A stretch of DNA of 64,000 bases from Malus domestica (GCF_042453785.1 NC_091671.1:9370001-9434000); one strand, 5' to 3'; shown: positions 53,091 through 64,000, counted from the stretch's first letter. Notes: generated by a model not told the origin, from the sequence alone. A program made the numbers and translations.

Positions 53091-54096
53091 TGACACACCC
53101 CGACCGAGATCAATGCATGCTGGCCGTCACGTGAGAGTGACGTAGCCATGTGCACAGTGCGGAAGCAATAAAGATAAGAAATATATGAATAGTTAAAAAA
53201 ACCAAATTACTAGAGTGCATTACTAAACATAAATTGATAGGAGTTAGTTACAACATTGAACACTCCTAATCAGAGCATAAAGTCTAGGTGCAGTCCAGTA
53301 GGACAAGTACTAGTTATACAGTACCAGGAATGTCCTACTATTATTTGGATAAGTCAGAACTGCTGACGTCTTCAAGCCACCAACAACAAACTTACTTAAA
53401 ACCTGGAGGTGCGCAAAACAGAAAACGTGAGTGGGTAAAAACAAATGTTTTACAAAATCATTTCATTTATCAATATACTAACCCCTTACTGTAAAACATG
53501 TATAATTTTTCCCAGAATCAGAATATAAGCATATACATAATTAGATATGAAATATATCAACTCAATTCATGCTTCACATAATCATATTCATAGGTATGCC
53601 ATGCCAAAATATAACAAAGTAAACAATCCAGGTAAGAATGATTTCGTAGAAATATGCTATGTTAGCCGGAATCCCTTAGGTAGTCTGTACGGCTGAATTC
53701 ATAGCTCAAAAGTCACTGTAGCCAGAGTCACTACAATGACCTATACGGCAATATATTGCACATAAGTCGGAACCACTAAGAAGGGTCTGTACGACAAGAT
53801 TGGGTGTAATATAATTATGTTCAATTCTATTCTCTCATAATAGCCGGGCGATAAATCGCTAGTCACCTACGAGTCGGAACCATAAAAGGTATGTACAACA
53901 AGACTGTGCACTTAAGCTGGATCCAATTTGAGCATATAGTGCGGGAGGTGACGTAAATAAACAGGCTGTACTTTATATCTCTGGTTAAATCACATCAACC
54001 TAGGTGCAGTTTTATGAGCTCAACAGTATTCAATCACATATCACATCATCGATGATTCACATAACCAAACGTTACTTACCTGTGCCTTCACAGCAC

Positions 54097-54142
<46 letters not shown>

Positions 54143-55350
54143 ACCATGAATGCATATTCAAAATATAAAAGCATTTGGTATTTTATTTCAAAGCATACTT
54201 TCTTTAAAATGCATTTCTGGGAAATATATCAAGTATATAAATATATACTGAAAACAAAAGCCCACTCACTGGTATGTCGAAGGGTCGTAGCCCCCGATTC
54301 GCTCGTGGATACGCTCGTCCTCGGGATAAGTCTCACCTATATGCGAATTAACTATAAAAACGTTATTTTAAAGCACATAAGCAAAATTAGCTAATAACTT
54401 CTCATACATTGCTCAAAATGGGTATATGCATATACCACAGTGACCTATACAACCTCACGAACATCGTGATATTTTTAGAAAAAAATTTGGACCTCCCACA
54501 CGTCGCCACGCGCTGGCGACGTGCACACGCCACCACGAGCACGGAATCCTAACGGATTCCCTAACTGCTGTTAGGAATATTCCTTTAAAACCCAACGGAA
54601 ATCGCCCAAATTAACTGACGTCGTTAGAATATTCCGTCTTCGTCCCCGGCGAGTCACCAGTCGCCGGAAAACTGGGTAAAACTTTAAACTCACTATTCTC
54701 ACTCGTTTCTCAACCATTTTTCATGAAATTTAAACCAAATGAAAGCTTAGAGTGAGAAGAATGGCGTTATACCTATTTGGAGCTTCAAATCTTACAAAAT
54801 CACGTCAGGAAAGCTTCGAAATTCCGACCAAACCTGTAACTCTTCGTTTTCCGCGATCCTGAAGTCCAAATTCTTCAAATGAACTACCCCGATACTCATA
54901 AGGACCTCATTAAGCTTCCTATGAGCTTAGAATTCCCTGAAAACAACATATTTACGTGTGCATGAGCAGTGCACAATTCGAGGGTTAGGTTTCACGGGGT
55001 TTTCGAAGGTTTCAGGTTCTAAAACTTGTACCAATGGACTCCTGAGGTCACAAGGAACACGAAATTGCTTACCTTGGTTTCGATCTGCAAGGTTTGAGAT
55101 GGTTCCTGGATTTCCCGTACGGAAATGCCGAGAGGAAGAGAGAGAGAAGTCCACGGGAGAGAGAGAGAAGGTATGAGTGTGGTCCAAAAGCCACCAATCA
55201 AAAACCAATAATTCTCTTACTTCCAATTGGGTCCAACAACTTAGGGAAAAATAATAAATGGGTCCAAATCCAACCTAAATCACACAATACACTTTAACAT
55301 CCAAGGGTAAAATTGTCATCGAAAATAATCTTCCGGGACGGGCTGTGACA
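53091..55350 (-). mobile_element. Solo LTR, same family as 20142-23352, TSD GTAGT
   Basis: On the minus strand it begins TGTCACAGCCCGTCCCGG and ends GGGGTGTGTCA. gtagt is perfectly repeated at 53086-53090 and 55351-55355. It is 2,260 bp, shorter than the first copy. It contains an (AT)n tract (54099-54139) and diverged 'gagtcactacaatgacc' / 'gtcggaaccactaag' repeats like those of the larger LTR. No coding sequence. Confidence 0.85.
54099..54139. repeat. (AT)n microsatellite in the solo LTR
   Basis: About 20 AT/TA units, uninterrupted. Confidence 0.95.
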
Positions 55351-55355
55351 GTAGT

Positions 55356-56282
55356 AAACTGAGATTTACCCTTGAATGGTTGTTGTATATCGATTTTACA
55401 ATTTACAACAAGTTTTCCTACTATAAATTATAAATTTGAAATTTATAATTAAACAATTTTAATTGCAGCAATGATCCTTAAATATTTACTCCATCCTCAC
55501 TTTAGTCCCTTAATTCTATTTTTAAATTTTACAAGTCTCAAATGTTATCTCATGTCTCAGTTAGATTTTAGGTCGTTAGATTGTTTCATTTTCTGTTTGA
55601 TATTTATAACAACATTTTTAGACTTGTTTTTTCCTTTCATGTTTTGTCATACATTTTGAGTTTTTCAATGTTGCACGTTGTCTTATTCGAATGTGTTTTT
55701 TTTATATATAAGATGAGTGCTTAATTGGAGATTAACGATAGAGGAAGATGAAACATAGGGTTTCTTCTTTTTTCTTCTTTTTTTTGTTTTTTGTTTTTTT
55801 GTTATTAGAAAAGATTAGGGTTTGTAGGGTGTAGAGAGGAATATTATCTTAAGTTTCAAGCAATGTCCTCTTTGTCTTTTAATTACACAATCACAAATTT
55901 AAAAAAAAAAAAACTATGCGTAATGAATAAAATTTAGATGGGTAATGGTGTCTAAATAGAAAAACTCGAGATCTTCTCAAATAAATCCTCACACTTGACA
56001 CTTGGCCCTCACAAATTTGTGTAGTTAGAGACTATATACTTATAATAAAAGCCGCTAAACACCACACCCAAATCCTCACAAATTAAGTAACTAATTTGAG
56101 AAATATATGACTGTAATAGTGGAAAATTAAAAGATACAGATCAATATAACATTACAAATATGTTTAGAAGTACAATTAGAAGCGAAACGGACGCTTTAAA
56201 AAATTACAAATAAAGCATTTGTAAGAAAACTGAAAGTGCTTATGAAATCAAATCAATTTTTCAGCAATTTATATATACTTTT
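55356..56282. other. Intergenic, AT-rich
   Basis: T-rich and A-rich tracts; no gene, RNA or element ends recognised. Confidence 0.5.
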
Positions 56283-56634
56283 TGTTGATGCACAAAACCG
56301 GAGGTCTTGGAACAACGTAAATCCAACCGTGAATCTGCATGTAATGTAAATAACGCAAGATATATCGTGGTTCACCCCAAGGTTTGGGCTACGTCCACAC
56401 TGAATATGTATTTATCTGAGGGAGAGAGAGAGAGAGGAGGAGCTCTGTAATGTGAGAGCTTTGAGAGGGGTGAGAGGCTTTTTTCTCGTTTGTGAGGGTG
56501 AGGAGGCCCTTTTATAGAATAAGGGCTCCTCCCCTAATTACATATTTGCCCCTTCCTTTATTACATAATTACATTTAAGTCCCCTGAGTATTTATACGAG
56601 GTCTAAATACGAGGCCCTAAATATGGTATAAACA
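56283..56634 (-). repeat. LTR (3' LTR in element orientation)
   Basis: 352 bp with TG...CA ends on both strands. Includes 'gggagagagagagagagagg' near 56418. Confidence 0.9.
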
Positions 56635-56846
56635 GTAGTCCCCCAAGTCTTCAGTCAAGAGAGTCTTTTGGCTGGAGACTTGAAATTCAGTCCATGTGTG
56701 GGCCGAAGTAACTAGATGTTGTCTTGAACTGATGCTCGATATGAGGCAGTGCTCAATCTGAAATGACGCTCAACTAGAAGTAGCACACGCTGCGAGGCTG
56801 CGAGGCTCGTGGCTTATGTTGCCTTAGTTGGCTCGGCTTGCAGCGT

Positions 56847-57070
56847 TTGAAGGTGAGGGAGTCCCTTTTATAGAATAAGGGCTCACTCCTCAATACATGA
56901 ATGATGGGCTAGAGTTGATGCTCTCTAATAATGGTGAGGGAGTCCCTTTTATAGGATAAGGGCTCGCTCCTCAATACATGAATAATGGGCTAGAGTTGAT
57001 GCTCTCTGATGATGGCGAGGGAGTCCCTTTTATAAAACAAGGGCTCATTCCTCAATATATAAATAATGGG
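56847..57070. repeat. Three tandem units of about 84 bp inside the LARD element
   Basis: Each unit has 'gagggagtcccttttata' followed by 'agggctc(a/g)ctcctcaatac'. The 'cccttttatagaataaggg' core also occurs in the LTRs. Confidence 0.85.
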
Positions 57071-57255
57071 CTAGAGTCTCCCAAGTATTTTTCATGAGGC
57101 CCAATATATGGTACATACTGTAGTCCCCCAAGTCTTCAGTCAATAGAGTCTGTTGGCTGGAGACTTCAAATTGAATCCATGTATGGGCCGAAGTGGTGGT
57201 TGTTCGGGGGCAATATTTGTATATCTTGCACTGAAGCTTTGTAGTTGAAGTTTTG

Positions 57256-57645
57256 CAAGTGAAGCTTTGGAGCTAGAGCTCTGAATGAAGTTTTGGAAGC
57301 TAGAGCTTTATGTAAATGAAGCTTTTGAAGCTATAACTCTGTAAATGAAGCTTTTGAAGCTAGAGCTTTTGTAAATGACGCTTTTGAAGCTAGAGCTCTG
57401 TAAATGAAGCTTTTGAAGCTGATTGACATGAGTGATGCTCATGGATGTTTATGTTGATTGACATGAGTGATGCTCATGGATGTTGTCATGAGTGATGCTC
57501 ATGAATGTTAACATGAGTGATGCTCATGAATGATGGTCATGAACGTTTATGTATGATTGTCATGAGTGATGCTCATGAATATGATTGTCATGAGTGATGC
57601 TCATGAATGTTTATGTATGAATTACATGAGTAATGCTCATGTATA
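57256..57645. repeat. Two short-unit arrays (gaagctttt... and catgagtgatgctcatg...)
   Basis: 57256-57420 holds units of 'gaagcttttgaagctagagc' of 28-30 bp; 57425-57645 holds about nine units with 'catgagtgatgctcatga', a near-palindrome, of 20-35 bp. Confidence 0.85.
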
Positions 57646-57649
57646 ATTT

Positions 57650-58010
57650 GGAGTACTGGGCGTACTTTTGATCACCTGGTTGGTGGCATGAATGGCTAGT
57701 TTCCAAATTAGAGTACGGTTTGTACATCTCATCACCTGGTTGGTGGCAATAGCGGCGGGTTGCCGAATAATTTTGGAGTACTGGGCGTACTTTTGGTCAC
57801 CTGGTTGGTGGTAATAGCGGCGAGTTGCCGAATAATTGTAGAGTACTGGGCGTACTTTTGGTCACCTGGTTGGTGGTAATAGCGGCGAGTTGCCGAATAA
57901 TTGTAGAGTACTGGGCGTACTTTTGATCACTTGGTTGGTGGTAATAACGGCGGGTTGCCGAATAATTGCGGAGTACTGGGCGTACTTTTGATGACCTGGT
58001 TGGTGCTATT
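57650..58010. repeat. Five units of about 64 bp (gagtactgggcgtactttt...)
   Basis: Units contain 'gagtactgggcgtac', 'tttggtcacctggttgg' and 'ggcgagttgccgaataa'. The middle units are almost identical. This makes an 81-codon minus frame that is not a gene. Confidence 0.92.
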
Positions 58011-58787
58011 TTGAGCTTATAGGCCTTTGCTCTCCACAACATGTCAACCCATTATTTTGGGCTTTTTTTTTTTTTTTTTTTTTTACCCTCTGATGGGGTT
58101 TATACATATTACCCTCTGATGAGGTTTATACAGATGTCTCCAAAAGATAATAAATTACATCATTAAAAAATCCTGTTGTAGAAGGTGTGTATGGCAGATG
58201 GTTGGATAATAAGATGGTATCTGCACAATTGAAGGTTGGGTAGTGGAATGGCAGATGGCTGCGAAGCTTTTGTTTTTACTTTTTATTTTCCTTTATGCTT
58301 TTCCTTTCTGCATGGTCCACGAGTCCCTCACAATTATCTCTGGTCTTCCGCAATTATACCTGTCCACCCATGTTCTTTGGCCTTTGGAGACCATCTGACC
58401 TTAAGCTTTTAATTACCTTTTTTTTTTTTTTGCTTTTCTCTAGAATGACAGCTGCTTGGACAGACACCACCCATTTGCTTTTCTTTATCTCTCCACTCCT
58501 TCTCTGTCTTTGATCCGTAAGGCCAAGTGCTGTGTAATGCTGGCTCCTGCGCTGTCTCCATTCATTCTTTGTTCTTGACAGCAACTTTAGTCCCGTCACT
58601 GAGAATGAGCTTTCTTGCAGATGTTTCTAAAATCTCTCTACCAGGCGGTTTCTCTCATTCATAAAAAAACAATGGGATCCAGCGCATAAAACAATAGTAT
58701 TCGCACAAGCTTGCTCTATTTTCAACATCATCATTCTTGCTAGTTATGGATGCAATGAAATGCCCACAAGCTTCTTAGCTGTTTCCC

Positions 58788-59273
58788 ATGTCCGAGTTGA
58801 CTGCGAGACTAAAAGAGTTGACAGCGGAGGGAGAGAGAGAGTTCAGACTTCAGAGGCTCTGGTTCTTTCTCCTCCCGTCTATCCAGCAAGTTGACTTGGT
58901 GAATAACAACCTGACAGGTGTCGAGATCCCGAAGCGCAATGGCGGTGGAGAGCTCGTCGCCCTTGATTTGGGTTTTAACAGAATCGAAGGTTTCGTGCCA
59001 GTACATTTGGGGAGCACTATTCTCACAAATCTGCAACAATATATCGCAACTGATATCTCCTTCTGCCGCTGCGACCCCGCCTCTATGATCTCCACCTGCA
59101 CCGGAATTCTGCCTTCTTCTACCAACGCCGTGCAGGCCTCCGATACCGATACGGGGACGCTCAGCGCGTACGCTGACTTGTTCACCATGTTCGAATCGAA
59201 GTCCGTCATCGATTCCACTAGCAGCTTCCTGATTCCCGATTGCATGGCTCCTAATCTTGTTCTGTTTGACTGA
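58788..59273 (+). pseudogene. Possible captured host fragment, LRR-like frame
   Basis: A 161-codon plus frame inside the LARD element, antisense to the element. It contains 'QQVDLVNNNLTGVEIPKR' and 'LVALDLGFNRIEGFVP', which resemble one or two leucine-rich repeats. The rest is unrecognised. GC content is higher than in the surrounding repeats. It might equally be chance. Confidence 0.35.
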
Positions 59274-59364
59274 ACAGATCGAGTACAGATCCGTCGACGT
59301 GTCCTTCTTCCCGAACGTGAAGGTGCCACGGACCTAAGGATAGAGACGATCACATCCTTGTTCT

Positions 59365-59720
59365 CTAATCTTGCGCTTCAGAAGATGCCACGGACCTAAG
59401 GATTGAGTTGATTGCATCTGCGTCGGAGGCCGCGTCGACTTGGTCCGAGTCAGACTCGTTATCGGGAAAACCAGCGGCGGACGACTCGTCGTCTTGGAGG
59501 AAGTGGTGGACGAGCTCGGAGAGGCAGAGGGCGTCGGGATTGGTCTGTTTGCAGAGCTTGAGGGAGAGGGAGTCGGGATCTGTCAGTTTTGTGGTTGCCG
59601 GGTCGAACCTTTGGCCCTCCACCTCCGACCACAATGATATAATTGCCATAGCAGAGGACTTTGAAGAGGAGTTTGGTGGTTGCAGCAAAACTCATGGTTT
59701 CGAATTGATGTGGCATAGTT
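59365..59720 (-). pseudogene. Possible captured host fragment, DUF506-like N-terminus
   Basis: The minus frame (59365-59688) has 'LCLSELVHHFLQDDESSAAG' followed by 'NESDSDQVDAASDADAINS' and 'LRSVAS', a pattern resembling the N-terminal part of plant DUF506 (PDDEXK-like) proteins. It carries no catalytic region. It is in the sense orientation of the element. Identification is tentative. Confidence 0.4.
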
Positions 59721-60409
59721 TCGTACAGAAATTGTATTCCTTATACGATTCGTGCAGGAACACCTTCCTCGCGATGCTCTTGCAGATCAAAGTGGCCTGA
59801 TCGAACAAGGAGTCGATCGAAGGGTTCGCCAGTTGCGGGTTTGGGCTCGCATTTGGGTTCGGGTTGAGACGGTGGGGTGGTCTGTGCAGGTTTGCCGAAC
59901 TTCTAGAGGGCCGAGAAGAGTCGGGGGATTTGATCATACGGCTTGTGATGATTGGGCACAAACTGCGTTGTCTTCCGCTGTCTATGGAGGAGACAATGAA
60001 GCGACGGTTGAGATCATACCACTTAGCGCATTCGTGGAACCAGCTGTTGTTGTGGTAGTGGTAGACATGGGTAGCGGGTTTGGCGAAATTTGTCGATAAT
60101 CGCCAACCTGAGAGATGGAAGACTGAAAGTTGCAAGTTGTGATTTCAGACTGAGAATTCGCGGAAGGGTAGCAGGGGACCTTCATTTTTCTGAAGCATGA
60201 AGCTGCAAGTTGTGAGTTCGGGCTGGCGAGATTGAGAATGGCTCCTTATTTCTCAGTTGGGCTTTTTCGCTGGCCCCATTTCTGGGTTTCTAGAAAGGGA
60301 GATCAGACTGAGATTTTGGTTTGGTGTTTATGCAGGTTCACGGTGGATGTGAAGAATTGAGAGAGAACCGACATAACTTTTCGTGTCGTTTCCCACAGAC
60401 GGCGCCAAA

Positions 60410-60759
60410 TGTTGATGCACAAAACCAGAAGTCCTGGAACAACGTAAATCCGACCGTGAATCTGCATGAAATGTAAATAACACAAGATGTATCGTGGTTC
60501 ACCCCAAGATTTGGGCTACGTCCACACTGAATATGTATTTATCTGAGGGAGAGAGAGAGAGGAGGAGCTCTGTAATGTGAGAGCTTTGAGAGGGGTGAGA
60601 GGCTTTTTTCTCGTTTGTGAGGGTGAGGAGGCTCTTTTATAGAATAAGGGATCCTCCCCTAATTACATATTTGCCCATTCCTTTATTACATAATTACATT
60701 TAAGTCCCCTGAGTATTTATACGAGGTCTAAATACGAGGCCCTAAATATGGTATAAACA
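60410..60759 (-). repeat. LTR (5' LTR in element orientation)
   Basis: 350 bp. Its left edge adjoins the PBS complement; its right edge ends gtataaaca. Confidence 0.9.
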
Positions 60760-60840
60760 CTCTTTTTTTTGTCAATAGTTTATATATAGTCTAGGTGCTT
60801 TACTTCAAACAAACACTTTAACTTTGAATATAAAAAAAAA

Positions 60841-61001
60841 AAGGAAAACTAATGAAAAGGTCTTGAAAATTTGAAGTTTTAACAAAAATGACAAAATAAA
60901 GGGTAAAATAAATAGTACCATGATTGATTTTTTTAATGTAAAAATATAGTTTTTCGTTAAAGTGAAAAATACCGGAAATTTTTCATTAAAGTTCCTTATA
61001 A
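60841..61001 (-). mobile_element. Short MITE, reversed copy of the 33940-34083 family
   Basis: It starts 'aggaaaactaatgaaaagg', has 'gaagttttaacaaaaatgac' and 'tagtaccatgatt', and ends 'tcattaaagttcc'. This is the reverse order of the other copy. Confidence 0.6.
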
Positions 61002-62471
61002 AAAATGAAACATAAGTAGAAGTGCGACATACAAAAATATAACCAAACAAATCCACTTGCGGTTTCATATGGAATTTGAACACCTTATTTTCCCCAACAT
61101 TATGCTTAGAGTTAGCGTCCCAATAATTGCATGCGTCATGTGTGCGCCTTTTTCTTCATTCTTTTTCTTAGACAAACAATACATTCACGAATATGATCCG
61201 GATATTGCTATTCACACATCATTTTTATATTTTTATATTTTTATCTCTCACATATTCTAGTTACTTTTTATTCATTGATATTCTTTAATTTATTTAATTT
61301 AACGGCTAGAAATTGAAATAAATATGAAGAGATAAAAGCGGCGTGTAGATGACTCCACTCATTTGATTTTCTATGGCAACTTTATTGTGAAATGCAGAAC
61401 ACTCATCTCAATCAAATGGTTTCATATCAAGTATCTGTCACAAACAGAGGAGAGTGATTTCCTCTTCCAGTTAAGACAAAGTTTTAGTGGTGCCATATAT
61501 TAATAGATTCATCGATGTCAAATACGTCACTTGTCAGATAACATTTGTTACACGTTCAAAAAGTGAATTACCCATTTAAGAAACGGTTGCAACATAAAGA
61601 ATTGGTGATAATAGAATATCTCTTCTTTAATATGGGTGCTCTCCATCCAAGTGAGATCCGTAAGAGTTTTTCCATATATGAGCTAATCAAACTACTTTTT
61701 TTGGTATGTCGGACAACAAGTAAGGGATTGTGATATATTTGGACCAAATACATGTGAAATAAATATTGGTTTAATAAAAGGAATTAATGTAATTAGTTTT
61801 TTGAATTGGAGTTGGTTACAAACTCCTTAAAAAACTGATGACAACTATATCCATGATAGAACGAGTAGTTGCATCGTATAAGTGGCTTGATTCCTCTTCT
61901 CAAATCACGTTGGTTCTCTTATGATTGCTAGTCTTCCACTGCAAGTAAGTCCCATAATGGTTTCTTCATTTAAGGTTTACTACAATATACACGTGTCATT
62001 CAAACGTAGTTTAAGTGCTTAATTGTTATGATCTTTGGATGATGTTAATAAACGTCCAACAAGATCAGCTTGACATTTGATAAAATCAAAGTATATAAAC
62101 TTCTACATTTATGTTTTTGTAAGAAGTATTTTACGAATGAACTCACCACTCTCTCACCGCCCAAAACAGTTAACTTGAGTTCCCAAGTTTCCGAACTTCC
62201 CAAGTTCCTCCGCTTTACTTGCACAGTTGCACTGTCCTTTGCCAGCTAGCAAATCTCCTCACCGCGAGTATCCCCCACTCAACCATCTCCCGCGACTGGT
62301 TAAACAAATCAACCACCACTTTCAGACACCAAAACTAAATGAACTATGTGCAAAAAGAATGAAATTTGTGGTATTTTCACACGCGTCATCTCCCACTCAC
62401 TCTCTCACTCTCGCTCACTCTCTCTTACACTTAAATCCAGCACCCACCAAAAACCCAAAACACTCTCTGCA

Positions 62472-62510
<39 letters not shown>

Positions 62511-62541
62511 AAACAACCACCCCTATCTAATCCAAGCCACC
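61002..62541. other. 5' flank and leader of the FLA4-like gene
   Basis: AT-rich to about 62140, then pyrimidine-rich. (AG)n at 62475-62508 lies in the probable 5'UTR, 34-67 bp before the ATG. No other gene seen. Confidence 0.5.
62475..62508. repeat. (AG)n microsatellite in the FLA4-like leader
   Basis: About 17 AG units just upstream of the start codon. Confidence 0.93.
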
Positions 62542-63801
62542 ATGGCCAATACATTTCCTACTTCCCATTTTACCCCTGCGGCCCTCCTCTATTTCCTCGT
62601 CCTCCTCTCCTCGTCCTCCTCCATCCACGCCCTCAACATCTCCACCCTCCTCTCCCCCTTCCCCGACCTCTCCTCCTTCACCTCCCTCCTCTCCTCCTCC
62701 ATCTCCTCCGACCTCCTCCCCCGCTCCTCCCTCACCCTCCTCGCCGTCCCCAACTCCTTCCTCTCCTCCACCTCTGACCTCACGCGCCGCATATCCCCTT
62801 CATCACGCGCCGACGTCCTCCGCTATCACGTCCTCCTTGAGTACCTCTCCCCCGCTGACATCCTCCGCCTCCCTCCCTCCGGCAAGCTTGTCACCACCCT
62901 CTTCCAAACCACAGGCCGCGCCACCAACAACTTCGGCTCCGTCAACCTCACCCGCAACCCCTACACCGGCGTCGTCTCGATCCGCTCCCCTGCCCCCTTC
63001 TCCCCCTCAAATGCCACCGTTTTGTCCCTCGTCACAAACCTCCCGTACAATGTCTCCATCTTTTCCGTTAATTCCCTTTTACTCCCCTACGGATTCGACC
63101 TCATGGCCTCCGATGCCCGCCCGCCCCTCGGCATCAACATCACCAAAGTCCTCATCGACGGCCACAATTTCAACGTCGCAGCCTCCATGCTCGCGGCATC
63201 CGGCGTCGTCGAGGAGTTCGAGGCCGCCGAGGGCGGTGCCGGAATCACCCTCTTCGTCCCCACCGACACCGCGTTCTCCAATCTCCCGTCCACCGTCCGC
63301 CTCCAGTCCCTCCCGGCCAACAGAAAAGCGGTAGTTCTCAAATTCCACGTCCTCCCCTCCTACTACCCACTCGGTTCGCTCCAGTCGATTGTGAACCCGG
63401 TCCAGCCCACATTGGCCACGGACGACGGCGGAGCCACCTCGTACACTCTCAACATCAGCAGAATCAACGGCTCGATGGCCATCAGCACCGGGATCGTCCA
63501 GGCCGTGGTCACCCAGACGGTGTTCGACCAAAAGCCCGTGTCAATTTTCGGGGTTTCGGAGGTTTTGCTGCCCAAAGAGATCTTCGGTAGAAACCCGATT
63601 TTCGCAACGCAACCCGGGCCTCCCTTAGACGGGGCTCCGCCCCCCGACATTGCCCTCTCGCCGGAGAGCCTGAATGAACCTCCGTCGCACCTCTCTTCGC
63701 CGCCCGATTGGATCAGATCAGATGCCGCTACTTCTGCAATCAATGGGTTGCGGAGCTTGTGGATTGCATCTTGTTGTATAGGATTGTATTTAATGGTATG
63801 A
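62542..63801 (+). CDS. FLA4: Fasciclin-like arabinogalactan protein, FLA4/SOS5-like, single exon
   Basis: 419 aa from ATG 62542 (context ccaccatgg) to TGA 63801. Residues 1-30 form a signal peptide ending near SSIHA. Two fasciclin domains follow: about 30-190 ('LTLLAVPNSFLSS', 'LRYHVLLEYLSPAD') and 195-345 ('HNFNVAASMLAASGVVEEFE', 'GITLFVPTDTAFSNLPS', 'VLKFHVLPSYYPLGSL'). Several N-x-S/T glycosylation sites are present. A short Pro-rich stretch (PGPPLDGAPPPD) may carry arabinogalactan. The hydrophobic C-terminal tail (SLWIASCCIGLYLMV) fits a GPI-anchor signal. From memory it aligns closely with Arabidopsis FLA4 (SOS5), a cell-wall/plasma-membrane protein that affects cell expansion and salt response. 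Third codon positions are strongly C-rich at the 5' end. Confidence 0.95.
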   Translation: MANTFPTSHFTPAALLYFLVLLSSSSSIHALNISTLLSPFPDLSSFTSLLSSSISSDLLPRSSLTLLAVPNSFLSSTSDLTRRISPSSRADVLRYHVLLEYLSPADILRLPPSGKLVTTLFQTTGRATNNFGSVNLTRNPYTGVVSIRSPAPFSPSNATVLSLVTNLPYNVSIFSVNSLLLPYGFDLMASDARPPLGINITKVLIDGHNFNVAASMLAASGVVEEFEAAEGGAGITLFVPTDTAFSNLPSTVRLQSLPANRKAVVLKFHVLPSYYPLGSLQSIVNPVQPTLATDDGGATSYTLNISRINGSMAISTGIVQAVVTQTVFDQKPVSIFGVSEVLLPKEIFGRNPIFATQPGPPLDGAPPPDIALSPESLNEPPSHLSSPPDWIRSDAATSAINGLRSLWIASCCIGLYLMV

Positions 63802-64000
63802 GATTAAATTTTTGTTATTTTTGGTTCTTAATTGCTAGATTTTTGGTGGGGTTTTTTTTCCACACATTGAATTGAATTTAGGCTGCAAAAATCAAAGAAG
63901 CCATTTTTGTTTTTAATTTGTTAAAATTTTGTTAATTACTGAATAATTTTATGTAAATCAGAAGAAAGAACAGATTTTGTTTTATTTTTTTAGTTTCTTG
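63802..64000. other. 3' flank of the FLA4-like gene
   Basis: T-rich sequence after the stop, probably 3'UTR. No clear polyadenylation signal was assigned. Confidence 0.5.

Larger units (their letters stand above)
56283..60759 (-). mobile_element. Non-autonomous LTR retrotransposon (LARD-type), complete
   Basis: Direct LTRs at 56283-56634 and 60410-60759, about 97% identical by eye (about 11 substitutions and one 2-bp indel). On the minus strand the LTR runs TGTTTATACC...GCATCAACA. The PBS complement (cagacggcgcca, about 60390-60407) adjoins the right LTR, and the purine tract (minus strand: gaagacttgggggactac, 56635-56652) adjoins the left one. Flanks ctttt (56278-56282) and ctctt (60760-60764) look like a TSD with one mismatch. 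The 3.8-kb interior has no gag or pol but several satellite-like arrays and possible captured host fragments (58788-59273 and 59365-59720). It must use proteins from another element. Confidence 0.9.

Noticed and set aside
62837-63531. Long frames (165 and 150 codons) overlapping the FLA4-like gene
   Set aside because: Shadows of the C-rich third positions of the real gene.
1-64000. CRISPR arrays, operons, rRNA, bacterial features
   Set aside because: The repeats are TE or minisatellite type without spacer structure; the gene content is plant nuclear.

Overview
The window is plant nuclear DNA from a eudicot. Genes carry spliceosomal introns, and most of the sequence is AT-rich, TE-dense intergenic DNA. 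The transposon families (LARD-type LTR elements, long Del/Tekay-like LTRs, hAT and Mutator MITEs, tRNA-derived SINEs) look like those of Rosaceae of the apple/pear group. That taxonomic placement is inference. No computation was run: exon boundaries come from reading splice signals and reading-frame phase.

The gene backbone, left to right, is: a defensin gene whose coding exon is split by a Ty1/copia element (about 1.4-7.1 kb); a two-exon PPR gene (7.8-9.7 kb, minus); four three-exon type 1 metallothionein (MT) genes, all on the minus strand (12.3-12.8, 18.4-18.9, 26.8-27.4 and 35.4-36.0 kb); a mitochondrial-type Obg GTPase gene (40.4-42.4 kb, minus, with a 5'UTR intron); a TRM32-like gene (44.3-47.3 kb, minus); and a single-exon FLA4/SOS5-like fasciclin arabinogalactan gene (62.5-63.8 kb, plus). 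From memory, PPR - MT1 - OBGM - TRM32 is also the gene order at Arabidopsis At1g07590 - At1g07600/07610 - At1g07615 - At1g07620. The block therefore appears to be conserved microsynteny in which the MT genes have been amplified here.

The MT array is the most interesting host feature. The exons are 53-94 bp, too short to show as ordinary ORFs, but they splice in phase in all four copies. Three copies keep the six C-terminal cysteines. The copy nearest the PPR gene has an intact frame but replaces the second cysteine of each of its three C-terminal CxC motifs with an aromatic residue (Y, Y, W). Paralogous non-coding segments between the genes mark the old duplication units.

The rest is a nested record of mobile elements: a decayed copia element with both LTRs; a 4.5 kb non-autonomous LTR element (56.3-60.8 kb) carrying satellite-like repeats and possible captured host-gene pieces; an LTR of the same family at the left edge; two solo LTRs with perfect 5-bp target duplications (TATAG and GTAGT); a LINE on the minus strand with a hAT element and a solo copia-like LTR inside it; a tandem triplication of a 625-bp unit, one copy of which holds a MITE that is absent from the other two; a Mutator-like element; a 1-kb hAT element; several MITE families; SINEs; minisatellites; and microsatellites.
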